Source: Anaeramoeba flamelloides (taxonomy: Eukaryota > Metamonada > Anaeramoebidae). Taken from it: DNA of 64,000 bases. Under the pieces are notes generated by a model. The model was not told the DNA's origin. It searched no databases and worked only from the letters and a program-made list of their open reading frames with translations. The position numbers were made by a program, and so were the translations under genes. The stretch spans positions 625,001 through 689,000 of the forward strand of contig JANTQA010000070.1 of the NCBI GenBank assembly GCA_027625915.1. Reading direction: 5' to 3'. This document shows, one piece after another, positions 51,801 through 61,389 of this stretch (its first letter is position 1; each line of letters begins with the position of its first letter).

Positions 51801-54800
51801 AACTATTATATCGCGATGTAAATATTATCTCGAGATATTTTGCCATTTATCATGATTTGATAGAATATCTCACTATTTGTGATCTTATTGTTATTTTTAT
51901 TGATTATCACGATTTTATACAATTTTGCAATTTGATAAAAATAATCGTGATTTTTGAAACTTTATCACAATTTGAAAAAGATCTCGTCAAATCTTCCGAT
52001 AATAATTATATAATTATATAATTATATACTTATATAAAATAAAAAAAAAAAAAAAAAATGAATGAAAAAAAATTACCACATGAACGAATATAATTATTCA
52101 TTAATCTGCTGGAAAACCCATAATAAGTAGATTTATCTGGCTCAATTTTTTTAAAATAATCTTGAATTTTTCCATTATTTTCTTGAATGATACTGTATAT
52201 TGAATTTGATTCAATGATTTGCACAAACCCTAGATTTGGATTTATTGCAAGGATTTTATAAGTGATTAATTCCAAATCTAAATTATTTTTTTTTAATATA
52301 TCGTCCATTATTGAGATCATTTGGGAAATTAACTGGTCTTGCCGAAGATCATCACCGGATTTAAATAATATAGGATAATTTTTTTTATTTGCGGTTATAA
52401 AATTGAATTTAATTGGCATCATTGCAGATTTAAAAATATGGACATTTTTAGTGTCTATTTTCGAAATCTTAATTTTGGGATCTAAAAATAAGGAAATTGG
52501 TTTTTTAAAAGTTAGTGATTTTCGATATTTTTTAGTTTTAATTAATACTTTTAATTCTTTGATACAATCAATTCTTTTTTTTTTCTTTTTTTTTATTATC
52601 ATTATTTTTTCGATATTCATGTTTTTTTTTAACTTCTTCTTCTTCTTCTTCTTCCTCCTCCTCCTCTTCTTCCTCTTCTTTTCCTTCGCTTCTCCCACTT
52701 TCTCTTCTTTCTCCTCTTCCTCGCCTTTTCCCTCCTTCTCCTTCTCCTTCTCATTCTCATTCTTCTCCTCTTTCTCCTTCTCCTTCTTCTTTTTCTTCTT
52801 CTTCTTCTTTTTCTCGTTATTATCATTATTTATATTATTTTCAACAAAGCTATTCTGTGATTTACATTTTTCAGAAAGCGATTTTAATTGGTAAATTAAA
52901 TCGTCTTGTGCTCTTAAATCAGACAATAGCTTTGGTTCGCTTTCTAAAGCCCGCTTAGCAAATTCCAAATGGATCCTGCCAAAAATAGGGTATTCTAAAT
53001 CGTTACGCTCAGAGCCTACATACCAATAAAGGTAATTGCCAACCAAGGGGTTTTTTAACGCCCTCGCAATTAAATAGTTTGCCAATTCCCCCTTTTCATT
53101 TTGTTCATACCGTAACACTTGCACGATTTGTAATAAATATAATAAGAGCTCTTCGTTGGACAAGGATTTCAATCTTTTCACGGCAAAGGTCCGAAGAAAT
53201 CTTTGATCCTTATATTTGCAAGACAGCAATTCTAATGCAACCACAACCCCTATTTTCCGAATGCCCTTGAGAATTCCTTTGATTTCTTGAACCTCGTCAG
53301 GATCTTCATAATTTACACTTTTTAGCAAAATGGGCAAGTAACCGCTATGGCGGAAAACATAATTTCGATACCTCCAAACCAAATTTTGCTCTTGGATATT
53401 CAATTCGGAGACTAGTGGCGAATTACTCATCCTTTTTATTTCATCTTCTTCTTCTTGAGTTGGATTTTTGTTCAGATCTTCAATCACTTTGCGGTTGGAA
53501 TAAGGCCCAGTATCCCTTTCAATCGTTTCGGACTCCTTGGGTTTGCTGTTTGTTTTAAATCGATCCAAAACAGTCTTTTGAAGAAGTGTCCCAGACCTTT
53601 TTCGGAATGTTTCTATTTTGTTTGATTCACCAGATTGTTTTTTTCGTTTTTTTTTGTTTTTTTTTGTGTTTTTGGAGCGCGCTTTTGAATTTGTTTTTGG
53701 TTTATGTTTTGATTTTGTTTTTTTTTTTGTTCTTGGTATTGGTATTGGGTTGTTGTTGGGTGTTGTTCTTGGTCTTGGTTTGGTATTAGGCGTTTTTCTT
53801 ATTCTTGGGTTTTTCTTTGGTTTTGGTTTGTCTGTGAATTTGAATATATAATTAGTTTTTTCTTTGGTTTTAGTTGTTTTTGTTGGTTTTGGTTTAGGTT
53901 TAGGTTTTGGTCTTGTAATTACTTTTGTTCTTGGTTGGGGTTTGGTATTAGGTGTTGTTCTTGGCCTTGGTTTGGTATTAGGTGTTTTTCTTATTCTTGG
54001 GTTTGTCTTTGGTTTTGGTTTGTCTGTGAATTTGAATCTATAATTAGTTTTTTCTTTGGTTTTAGTTGTTGTTGTTGGTTTAGGTTTTGTTCTTGTTTTT
54101 GTTCCTGTTCTTACTTTTGTTCTTGTTTTTGGTCTTGATCTGGGTCTTGGCCTTGGTCTTGGCCTTGGTTTGGTATGAGGTGTTTGTCTTATTCTTGGGT
54201 TTGTCTTTGGTTTTGGTTTGTCTGTGAATTTGAATATATAATTAGTTTTTTCTTTGGTTTTAGTTATCGCTTTTGTTTTTGGTTTAGGTTTTGGTCTTGT
54301 TTTTGTTCCTGTTCTTGTTTTTGTTCTTGTTCTTGGTATTGGTCTTGGTCTTGGTGTTTTTCTTTTGTGAGGTTTGTCATTCGGTTTGTTTCTTATTCTT
54401 GGATTGGTATGAGGTGTTTTTCTTATTCTTGGATTTGACTTTGATTTTGGTTTGTATGTGGATTTGTTATTAGTTTTTTCTTTGGTTTTGGTTGTTGGTT
54501 TTGGTGTTGTTTTTTTCTTTGGTTCTTTTTCTTCGTTTGTGTTCTTCTTTGAACGAAAAAAGGTTTTAATTTTATAAGTGTCGATCGATAATTCTTTTTG
54601 TGTTTTTTTTTTTGGTTTATCGGAATTAAAAACAAAGACCAGTTTAAGTTTATCAGGCTGAGTGTTCTCCTTATTTTTCAATTGTTGATTTTGTTGTTTT
54701 TTTATTGTCCTGTTTGGGTTTGCCTTTAGTCTTTTTTGGTTCCCTTTTGTGTTCCGTGGAAAAAGCCGTGTTTGTGTGTTTATTTGTTTTCTTGGTGTTT

Positions 54801-55341
54801 TTTTGTTTTTCAAATTATTTGGTTTTGGATAAAGCCGAAGATTGCCAGTATTTTTTTTACTCTTTTGGTTAGTTTGGAAATTACTTTTTGTTCTGTTCTG
54901 AACCTTTTTGTTTTGGTGGCTTGAATAATTTGGTTTTAGTGTTTTTGATTTTCGTTTGTTTTGAAAATTATTTACTTTCTTTTTTTTTGTTTTCCTAACA
55001 ATTGGAGATTTCTTTGTAGTTGTTGTTGTTGTTATTGATTCGCTATTTCTTGGTTTTTTCTTCTTCTTCCCATTCAGTTCCCTTGGGAATACTGAAGAAG
55101 ATCCTTTCTTTTGTTGTTTTTTTTTAATTCTTGTTTTTGTCAATCTTTTTCCGTTTTTTGTTCTTGTTAATCTTTGAGATCCCAAATAAGTGTGCTCTTG
55201 ATTCTTTGCTTTTTTTTTTCTGTTTTTTGGATTCTTTTGATCTGTAATATGGTTTTCTTCAAATTTTGTTTGTTGGTTATTCTTTCGTGGGGTTAGTCTC
55301 TTTGGCTTTTTGTAAGACTGTCTTGGAATTTTTTCAGACAT
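41628..55341 (-). CDS. VPS34-type class III phosphatidylinositol 3-kinase (4 exons, giant introns)
   Basis: Exons (high to low) 55341-52077, 45789-45703, 42156-41779 and 41638-41628 give 1,246 residues with matching phases. VPS34 makes PI3P on endosomes and autophagosome precursors in complex with VPS15 and Beclin-1/ATG6. Residues about 640-830 are the PIK helical domain ([28 protein letters not shown]). The kinase domain follows: ATP-site [13 protein letters not shown] near 980, catalytic-loop [10 protein letters not shown] in exon 2, then [20 protein letters not shown] at the exon 2/3 join. The C-terminus WAQYWRS matches the membrane-inserting YWRK-type end of the family. All catalytic residues are present. 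Odd points: residues 1-600 are Lys/Pro/Thr/Arg low complexity with no recognisable C2 domain; a Lys/Glu tract (about 835-905) splits helical and kinase parts; and introns 1 and 2 are 6,287 and 3,546 bp. An in-frame TAA sits directly before the ATG, so only a separate upstream exon could add a C2 domain. Confidence 0.92.
42826..43190 (+). mobile_element. F-family element F3 (short form)
   Basis: Starts near TTTTTACACAGCTA and follows F1 through GATCGATCA, ending after CATCATTTTGGAAA as F2 does. Confidence 0.5.
43745..43905 (+). repeat. Dispersed repeat J2
   Basis: Counterpart of J1 in opposite orientation; includes GAAATCTATGATTTC and GAATTTACACTTCCTC followed by an AATAACAA-rich tract. Confidence 0.45.
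43991..44605. mobile_element. TTAA-flanked MITE I with ~180-bp near-identical arms
   Basis: 615 bp between TTAA at 43987-43990 and 44606-44609. The left arm (about 43991-44172) and right arm (about 44425-44605) are reverse complements differing at only a few positions by eye. The ends read GGTTTACAATCCCTG and CAGGGATTGTAAACC. The ~250-bp middle has no gene. The near-identity of the arms suggests a young insertion. Confidence 0.8.
44695..45180 (+). repeat. Dispersed repeat L2
   Basis: Same orientation as L1; shares AATGGGTTTAGAATA-like and GGACAATTG...CACTTTTTCAAATATTTTCTC-like motifs. It starts about 90 bp after element I. Confidence 0.45.
45811..45836. repeat. (TA)n microsatellite near the VPS34 exon 2 acceptor
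   Basis: About 13 TA units lying 20 bp upstream (minus-strand sense) of the exon 2 acceptor. Confidence 0.85.
46009..47225 (+). mobile_element. B-family element B1 (best copy)
   Basis: About 1.22 kb. Left end TAGAGATTTTGATGAGAACA and right end (inverted) TAGAGGTTTTGATGATAACA pair well. Next to each end sit clusters of ATCGCGAT/TCGCGA palindromes, at least three on the left and four on the right, plus decayed ATCGTGAT variants. The interior has no conserved open frame, so it is non-autonomous. Copies: B2, B3, B4. Confidence 0.75.
47250..48440 (-). pseudogene. Decayed coding-like sequence of unknown origin
   Basis: This stretch is richer in G+C than its surroundings, and several short open stretches read like real protein on the minus strand. 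One at about 47930-47770 includes [19 protein letters not shown]; another at about 47785-47630 includes [16 protein letters not shown] and ends in a stop; a third near 48280-48150 includes [16 protein letters not shown]. No single frame spans them and several breaks are present. I do not recognise the family; it could be a host pseudogene or transposon remains. Confidence 0.35.
48582..48967 (-). mobile_element. tRNA-derived SINE with 13-bp target duplication
   Basis: 386 bp on the minus strand, visibly richer in G+C than its surroundings. It begins at GAGAACCGG; an A box TGGGCAAGTGG starts 12 bases in (48956-48946) and a B box GGTTCTATTCC starts 55 bases in (48913-48903), the normal tRNA promoter spacing. 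A GTGTACAATCTGA stretch between them recalls a Tyr (GTA) anticodon arm, though this is uncertain. A roughly 300-bp body follows, then an A-rich tail near 48596-48585. Perfect 13-bp direct repeats AAAAAGTTTAAGA flank it at 48569-48581 and 48968-48980. Together these define a pol III-transcribed retroposon moved by a LINE. No second copy lies in this window. Confidence 0.85.
49492..52000 (+). mobile_element. B-family element B2, split by C2
   Basis: Left part 49492-50506 starts TAGAGGTTTTGATGATAACA, followed by TCGCGA palindromes. The right part, 51708-52000, carries decayed palindromes and a CTCGTCAAATCTTCC end. The two parts match B1 and B3 continuously once C2 is left out. The right end lies about 75 bp from the VPS34 exon 1 donor. 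Confidence 0.7.
50507..51707. mobile_element. TTAA-flanked element C2 nested in B2
   Basis: 1,201 bp between TTAA at 50503-50506 and 51708-51711. The left end GGGAGTAAGTACATTTT and right end (inverted) GGAAGTAAGTACATTTT pair well, and further in both arms carry TTGAGTGCCACCA. TTAA suggests piggyBac-type mobilisation. The frame at 51103-51345 (minus) is not conserved as protein in C1. No transposase. Confidence 0.75.
53700..54490 (-). repeat. Tandem repeat coding the VPS34 N-terminal region
   Basis: Units of about 192-198 bp (64-66 residues) recur with starts near 53821, 54013 and 54211, plus a decayed unit near 54440. Each encodes [19 protein letters not shown], then [15 protein letters not shown] and a Lys/Thr/Pro/Arg run. 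Spacing stays a multiple of three, so the frame is kept. Confidence 0.8.
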
Positions 55342-55974
55342 TTAACAAAAGAAACTAATTCAGAAAAAATAAAATTGAAACTCATTTTTTATAAGGTAAT
55401 CTTTCTTTGTAAGTGAACTTTGTATTGCTCATTTTAGTTATTAAGTTTTTTATTTGTTTTTGTTAATAAGATCTTTTAAAACAAAATGAAAATCCTATAA
55501 ATTTCATCAAACTCTGAAAATCAAATTTTTTTGATCAATTGAAAATATTAGTGAAAATCATGAAAATAAATTCTAATTGTGAAGTTAAATCCACAAAATG
55601 TTGATTAACCATTAACCGTTCTAATTGTTGGGATTGTATATTATATTCTAAATCTATCAATTTTAATCCTTTGGTAAATGTAAAAATCAAATAAAAATCA
55701 CAAATCGATAAATTAATACAGTTGTTCCACTTTTAAGGTACAAACCTTAAGGGAGTAGCTACACCATAAGACATGATAAAAATTTGAGAGAGATGAGATA
55801 AGAACGTTTTATTTTAGTGGCGTGTGATCGTAGATTCTCTAAAAATTTTTTTAAAAAAATTATTTGATATTTTTTTTTTTAGTAATGTTCAACAATAAAA
55901 AAAAAGAGATTATTTTTGTTAAAATAGTTTTATTATTATTATTATTTTATTATTAAAATAAACTTAATTCGATT

Positions 55975-56503
55975 AATTTGGACACAGTTTAAACAGTTAG
56001 AAGAATAACAAAAACATGATTTACATCAATTTGGAAATTAATTTTAATTCAACAAACTATATCATTTTTTGTGTTTTTTGTTTTTGTTTTCATTTTCTTT
56101 TTTTCAGGTACTTAATCGGTTTAGTTAGATCTGAAAATTTTCTATAGATGGTTACTAGATGGTTACAGTTGAGTTTCTTCAAGTGAAAAACCACATGCGA
56201 TTTGTTGATGGTATCTTATCATTTGATCGATCAACCATTGTTGGTGTAATTTTAACAAATCTACCAATATATTTTTTGTTCAAACTCTTTCATTTCAGCT
56301 CGTTTCATTTTTTTTGGACACACTTGTTTTGATTTTTTGTTTTATATTGTTTTCTTATATTTGGATGAAAATTATTACTTAAAAAACCATTAATACTATG
56401 TTACTTAAATCTGGTTTTATTTTAGGTTTGGGAGAATATAGTAAATTGAGTTTTTGTTTCACTATTTTTGATTTTAGATGTGTCAGAATTTTTGGAATGG
56501 GGT
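55975..56503 (+). mobile_element. F-family element F4 nested in E
   Basis: Full-length, 529 bp. Left end AATTTGGACACAGTTTAAAC and right end TGTGTCAGAATTTTTGGAA; the interior follows F1, including the TTTTCTGTTTTTGTTTTCA-like and TTGATCGATCAACCATTG blocks. Confidence 0.65.
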
Positions 56504-56872
56504 TTAGTTTTTTTTTCTGGGAGAAGATAATTTCAGATTCTTTGAATAAAAAGTGTATCTATTTTGTGGTTTAAACTTTGATAACATATAATCATATTCA
56601 CTTCTCATATTCCACTAAACCCAACGTTTTACAATCCTAACAAGTAATAATTCTACTTAATTATTCTAATTTTGGAATTCTTCTAGCTATTTAAGTCCCA
56701 TTTATGTTTCCTTTTATGATTCTCTCAATTGTAATATTGTTGTTCTTTTTAAACCAAATCCATTAATCCTAAATGACACTAATAAAAAAACTATTTCTAA
56801 TTGCTTTATCTTGTCAGGATTAAAAAAATCTCAAAAATGATGAAAAAATAAAAAATGAAAAAATTAAATGCC

Positions 56873-56962
56873 ACAATAGAATGTTGAGAGAAGAATAAAA
56901 GATAAGTCATTCAACATTCAAAACACTATTTTAAGTAATTCAACTCAACATTCTATTGTGGC
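56873..56962. repeat. Perfect 20-bp inverted repeat O (hairpin)
   Basis: TGCCACAATAGAATGTTGAG on the left and its exact reverse complement about 50 bp to the right. It could fold into a stable hairpin or be a very small MITE; it sits inside E. Confidence 0.7.
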
Positions 56963-59708
56963 AATTTCTTTGAGACTTTGAAAAAAAAATTTCAAAAATC
57001 TAATGAATGAAGTACTTTAAATAATAAAAACCAATGAGGTACAACCAGAGTAAAAAATGTTATTTTCTGATCCTCTTCAGAAATGCACAAAAGTGAAAAA
57101 TTTTTCTTTACCGTGGCTACTCCCTTAAAGTCATTTTTTTTGAAAAACCTTACTTCAAAAATCTATTAGACCACTTTTTTTTTGTGATATTGTTTTTTTT
57201 TAACTTTGAAATTAGTAATTTTTTGATCCAATTTAAACAGAATGAAAATTCTTTTTGAGAAGCAAATGTAAAATAACACAATAACTAAACATCGTCTAGG
57301 GTAGGAAACTACTCCCTTAAATGAAATTGAAGGCACAAAATAATCTCAAATTTTAGCAAATTTTTTAGTATTATTTATTTACACAAATTTTTTAGCTAGA
57401 ATTTGAATTATGTTCCCTAATTTGGGATTATTTTTGGGCATTAAATTTTGTTGAAAGTGTGTGCCTTAAAAGTGAAACTGGTTGTAGAGCACCCTACTTA
57501 AAAATAAAATCAAATTTATTTGAAATAATTCTTTAGAAAAATGATAAATTGAATAGGAAATATCTGTTATAAGTTTTATTTTTTTTTATATCTTTTCTTT
57601 GGTTAATTTTTTTCAAAAGTCTAACTTTTAATTGGATAATTTTGTGAATTTTATTTTATCAAATAATTTACCTTAATCTAAGGTAAAACAAATAAAAAAC
57701 TTTTCCCAAATTAAAATACATTAAAAATATAATAAATTGTATAAAAATGATTATAATTTATAAATTTAATCTCAAAATAATTTTTTGATTTTCAGTTCTT
57801 TTTCAGATTAGTTTTGAAGATTTTGGATTTTTTGTGATGTCTAGATTTGTCAAATACAAAAATAAAACTCAAGAAAAGAGTAAAGTTTTTTTTTTTAATT
57901 TTTGAAATAAAAATACCATTGAAGAAATTGACTTTTTATATACCAAATGGTAAAATAGCATACAGAATTTTATTCTATGAAAACAAATGTAAAATCTGGA
58001 TATAGAAATTTAAGAAAAAATATAAAAAATCACCTATTTTACTTTATTCTTTGGAACTATGGAATATTTATGAAAGCTCAACCCAGTGAAAAAAATTCGA
58101 AGGTTTCACTACCCAAATTTGATAAAAATAATAAGTAAAATTAATAATCTCTCTGAATGGATAAAAAAAAACTTTCAAGATTAATATTATCTTTATAAAT
58201 GATAAGAAAAAAATTTTATTTCAGAGGGTCGAATTTTGTTTCAAATAAAATGAAATGTTGTTGAAAATTCTTGAATTATAACTTTTTTTATATTTTTTTT
58301 TGTCTTAAGAAATGGGTACATTAACACCATCTTAAAAATTTATAAATTTAAGTCTTTTTTTATTTTGAATCGAAAATTTGCCTGTTTCCAATATAAAATC
58401 AAAAAAAGTGACATATTATTTTGATTTAAAATTATGTTAATTCTTGAAAATTGGAAAACATATGTTTCGTTTTATCTTGAAAAGTCTTAATTTTGAAAAA
58501 AAAAAATTTTTTTTGTTATTATATTTCATTAATAATATTTCAATTCAAATATTCACCAATAAAACTTATTGGGGTATAGGTGATTTAAAAAATGAAAATA
58601 TGATCAAAGTTTAACAAAAATTTCTCAATGAAATTTAGATCTATCAGGAAATCTTTTTTTTGGTTTTTGAAAGTGTAAAAAAGTTATTTTTCTTGTTTTT
58701 AAATAATGAAATAAAATGGAATAAAAACAATTACAAATCAAATTTTTTTAACAAATTGTTTGGTCTTATTAGAATCGATACTAAGAATTTAAAGAATTTT
58801 ACCTGAAAAATTTTTTTTTTGAATTAAGAAGATAAAATTACTTTAATTCTCAAATATCTTCTTAGAAAATTTTATTTAGAAAAAAAAACATATTTTTTTG
58901 AGTAGAATATGAAAATGTATTTAAAACTTCAATTATTATAACCATCTTTCTTAAAGTAAGACAAGTATTTTTAAATAGACTGAATAAAACAATTTTTGTT
59001 GTTAACTAAAAAAATTATCTTAAAAAAAAATCAAAATCTCTAAAAAAATATCCGTAGTAACAAAGACGATATATTGTTTAATAATGATGGAAAGGGAAAT
59101 AAAAATGCTAAAATTTTTTTTTAATATATGAAATAAAACGAATTTGATAGTTTTTCTTTTTTAGAAAAAATGATAAACAAAAATTAGATCTTAAAAAATT
59201 TTTCTTTTCTGGTTGTGGGTTTCTTAGTTGATTATAATTTTTTAACACTTACGATATACAAAAATTATTAAGCAGAAAATATCTCAAGAAAATATTTAAA
59301 AATTTTTCCTTGTTATTGTAATGGAATGAACATTTTACACAATTTCGAAAAGGAGAGAGAGGGAAATTATGATACAAGGTTGAAAAGTAATTTTCTTTCG
59401 ATAAGTTACATGCAATTCTATTATCGTATAGAAAACACCTTTATTAAATGTTTTTTTTTTTTTTTTTTTTTAATTGAACTGTGCTATTTCCCATTTTAAA
59501 CCCTATGAAAACTGTTTGATTGGCTATTTTTAAAACGTAAAAAACAATAAAAAAATTGTTTTTCGGTTTAAAACTCTTTAAAAAATACAAATACTTTAAA
59601 CACCAATGAAAAGAATTATATTCTTGAAAGTAATTTACCTTTTGGGAAATAAGATTAGATGGTTAAATTTTCACTTTTGGTGAAATACAAATTAGATAAG
59701 ATTTGAGT

Positions 59709-60193
59709 AGTGAAAAAAATACTGGACATGAAAAAAATCCCGGACAAGATTTTTAATTGTGAATATTAGTAAAATTATTGTGTAATTTCATTTATTTACA
59801 ATCAAATTCCTTTTTTTAAGAATCGAACTTTTTCAATTATAACTCCCCCACTTATTAGAATGATGATTGATGAAATCACACTTGTTCAAAACACCATTCA
59901 ATCAATCAAAAAACCAGAATAAAAATTATCATTTTCCAAACTCTAGTAAACCTCTATAAAACTCGATTGTTTTTGAAAAAAGTTGATCAACATTAGGCTA
60001 TCAAACAGTTACTTGAGTATTCTAGAGACACCTTACTTTGATGGACTTTAGGTAGGTTTATTACTAATCTCATAATAAAATTGGTTATTTATAATAAGGA
60101 TTTGATTGAAATTATACAAAAATTTTACTAATAATCACAATTAAAAATCTTGTCCGGGATTTTTTTCATGTCCGGTATTTTTTTCCCAACTAT
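59709..60193. mobile_element. Inverted-repeat element H1
   Basis: About 485 bp with arms of about 85-90 bp. The left arm holds CTGGACATGAAAAAAATCCC and GGACAAGATTTTTAATTGTG; the right arm holds inverted copies ending GTCCGGGATTTTTTTCATG and TCCGG. The GC-rich CCGGAC motifs stand out. No coding capacity. H2 in the Ras intron is a diverged copy. Confidence 0.7.
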
Positions 60194-61133
60194 ACCATTT
60201 GTTTTTTTTTTTATATGTGGGTGCCATTGTACAATTAAAACCATTGAAATTGAAATACAATTCTTCTATTAATTCATAAAAAAATATTTTTTTTAGTTCA
60301 AATTAAAGTCGAAATGAAGTAAAAAAAATCTGAATTTATAATTTTTATTGGGTAATTCTCAAGTACAAATCTATAAGCTGGGAATTTGATAATATATTCT
60401 CTATTATTAAAAAAATGTATCAACTTAATTTATATTTTTGATATTTTACAAGGTTTCTTTAAAAGTAAGGTTAGTTGTTATTCGTCCTCTTTATTGGAAT
60501 GTTTAATCATTTTTTTCTCCCAACAAACTTTTTTATTAAACACCAAAAAAATTATTATTTTAAAATTCAGTAATTATTCCCTTATAAAATTAAAAATTTG
60601 TTTCAAAATATCTGACTTGGAAAATTGATTAAAAATTATTTTCATCACATAAATTCTATTTCATCTTCAGAACAAGTCTATTACATTACTTTTTTTTTTT
60701 TTTTTTTCCATATGATAATAATTAAGATTCACCCGAAATTTTTTTTTTTACTCTACTTAACTCATTATTACTGCCCAAATTTATTAATAGTTATTTTCTT
60801 GTGTGTCTAGTTTATTTTGTCAAAAAAATAATTTGATCTATGATTATATACTTTTTTAAAAAGTTTTTCATATAATTTAACTTTTACTTTTTTGACCAAA
60901 ATTCTTGCAGTATAAAATTTAAAAAAAATTTCTTTGTTTAATTGTGAAAATAAATTCAAAATATATTGTAACAAAATTAATAAGTCCTCCCATTTTTCCA
61001 AGAAGATTTACGTATAATAATATTTCTTTTTTCTTAAATGTAGTTATTCTATAATGTTTATATACTCCAATATACTAGAGGGGGTGGGGGATAAGGAATG
61101 AATAAAGAGAATACAATACCCTTTATCGATACA

Positions 61134-61151
61134 GGGGGGGGGGGGGGGGGG
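61134..61151 (+). repeat. 18-base G homopolymer
   Basis: A run of 18 G, close to a shorter GGGGGTGGGGG tract at 61079-61090. Very unusual in such AT-rich DNA. Confidence 0.9.
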
Positions 61152-61159
61152 AAAATTCA

Positions 61160-61389
61160 TACTGTTAATTGTAAAATAAAAAGAGCAAAATTTTCATCCA
61201 GCTTTCCAAAATAATCACAATCTCCAAGAAATAAAACAAATCATCAAAAGTTCCCAATTCTATAACGGGTAAATTAATAATTTAAACTGATTTATTGAAT
61301 TAAAAAATTGAAATTTTACAGGGTTTTAATGACCTTTTTTTTGAAAGTCGCATGAAAATTTTGTTTCAATTAATTTGAGACAAAGATAA
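61160..61389 (+). mobile_element. Palindromic MITE G3
   Basis: Full-length G-family copy starting CTGTTAATTGTAAAATAAAA about 10 bp after the G run. Confidence 0.65.

Larger units (their letters stand above)
45790..52076 (-). other. VPS34 intron 1 (6,287 bp)
   Basis: Donor GTAATT after the RSC codons; acceptor ATATAG, close to a (TA)n run at 45811-45836. The join makes [21 protein letters not shown], matching the human order [21 protein letters not shown]. It contains B1, a decayed coding-like stretch, a SINE, and B2 interrupted by C2. Confidence 0.85.
55751..57316. mobile_element. TTAA-flanked element E nested in D2
   Basis: Left end GGGAGTAGCTACACC after TTAA (55747-55750). Two possible right ends, each an inverted partner followed by TTAA: GTGGCTACTCCC at 57113-57124 (TTAA 57125-57128) and GAAACTACTCCC at 57305-57316 (TTAA 57317-57320). 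The inner end pairs better with the left end; the outer 190 bp may be remains of a second insertion. The ends resemble those of C, so C and E look like sister families. Contains F4 and O. Confidence 0.65.
55717..57486. mobile_element. D-family MITE D2, interrupted by E
   Basis: Left part 55717-55746 (TACAGTTGTTCCACTTTTAA) and right part 57321-57486, ending CCTTAAAAGTGAAACTGG then TTGTA. The ends are inverted partners and match D1. The middle has been displaced by the TTAA-flanked block. Confidence 0.65.

Noticed and set aside
52403-52894. 163-codon + strand frame rich in Phe and Ser
   Set aside because: Antisense to the VPS34 Lys/Glu tract and kinase exon; a complement of GAA/AAG repeats.
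53586-54473. Several + strand frames rich in Phe, Trp, Cys and Val
   Set aside because: Antisense to the Lys/Pro/Thr/Arg repeats of VPS34.
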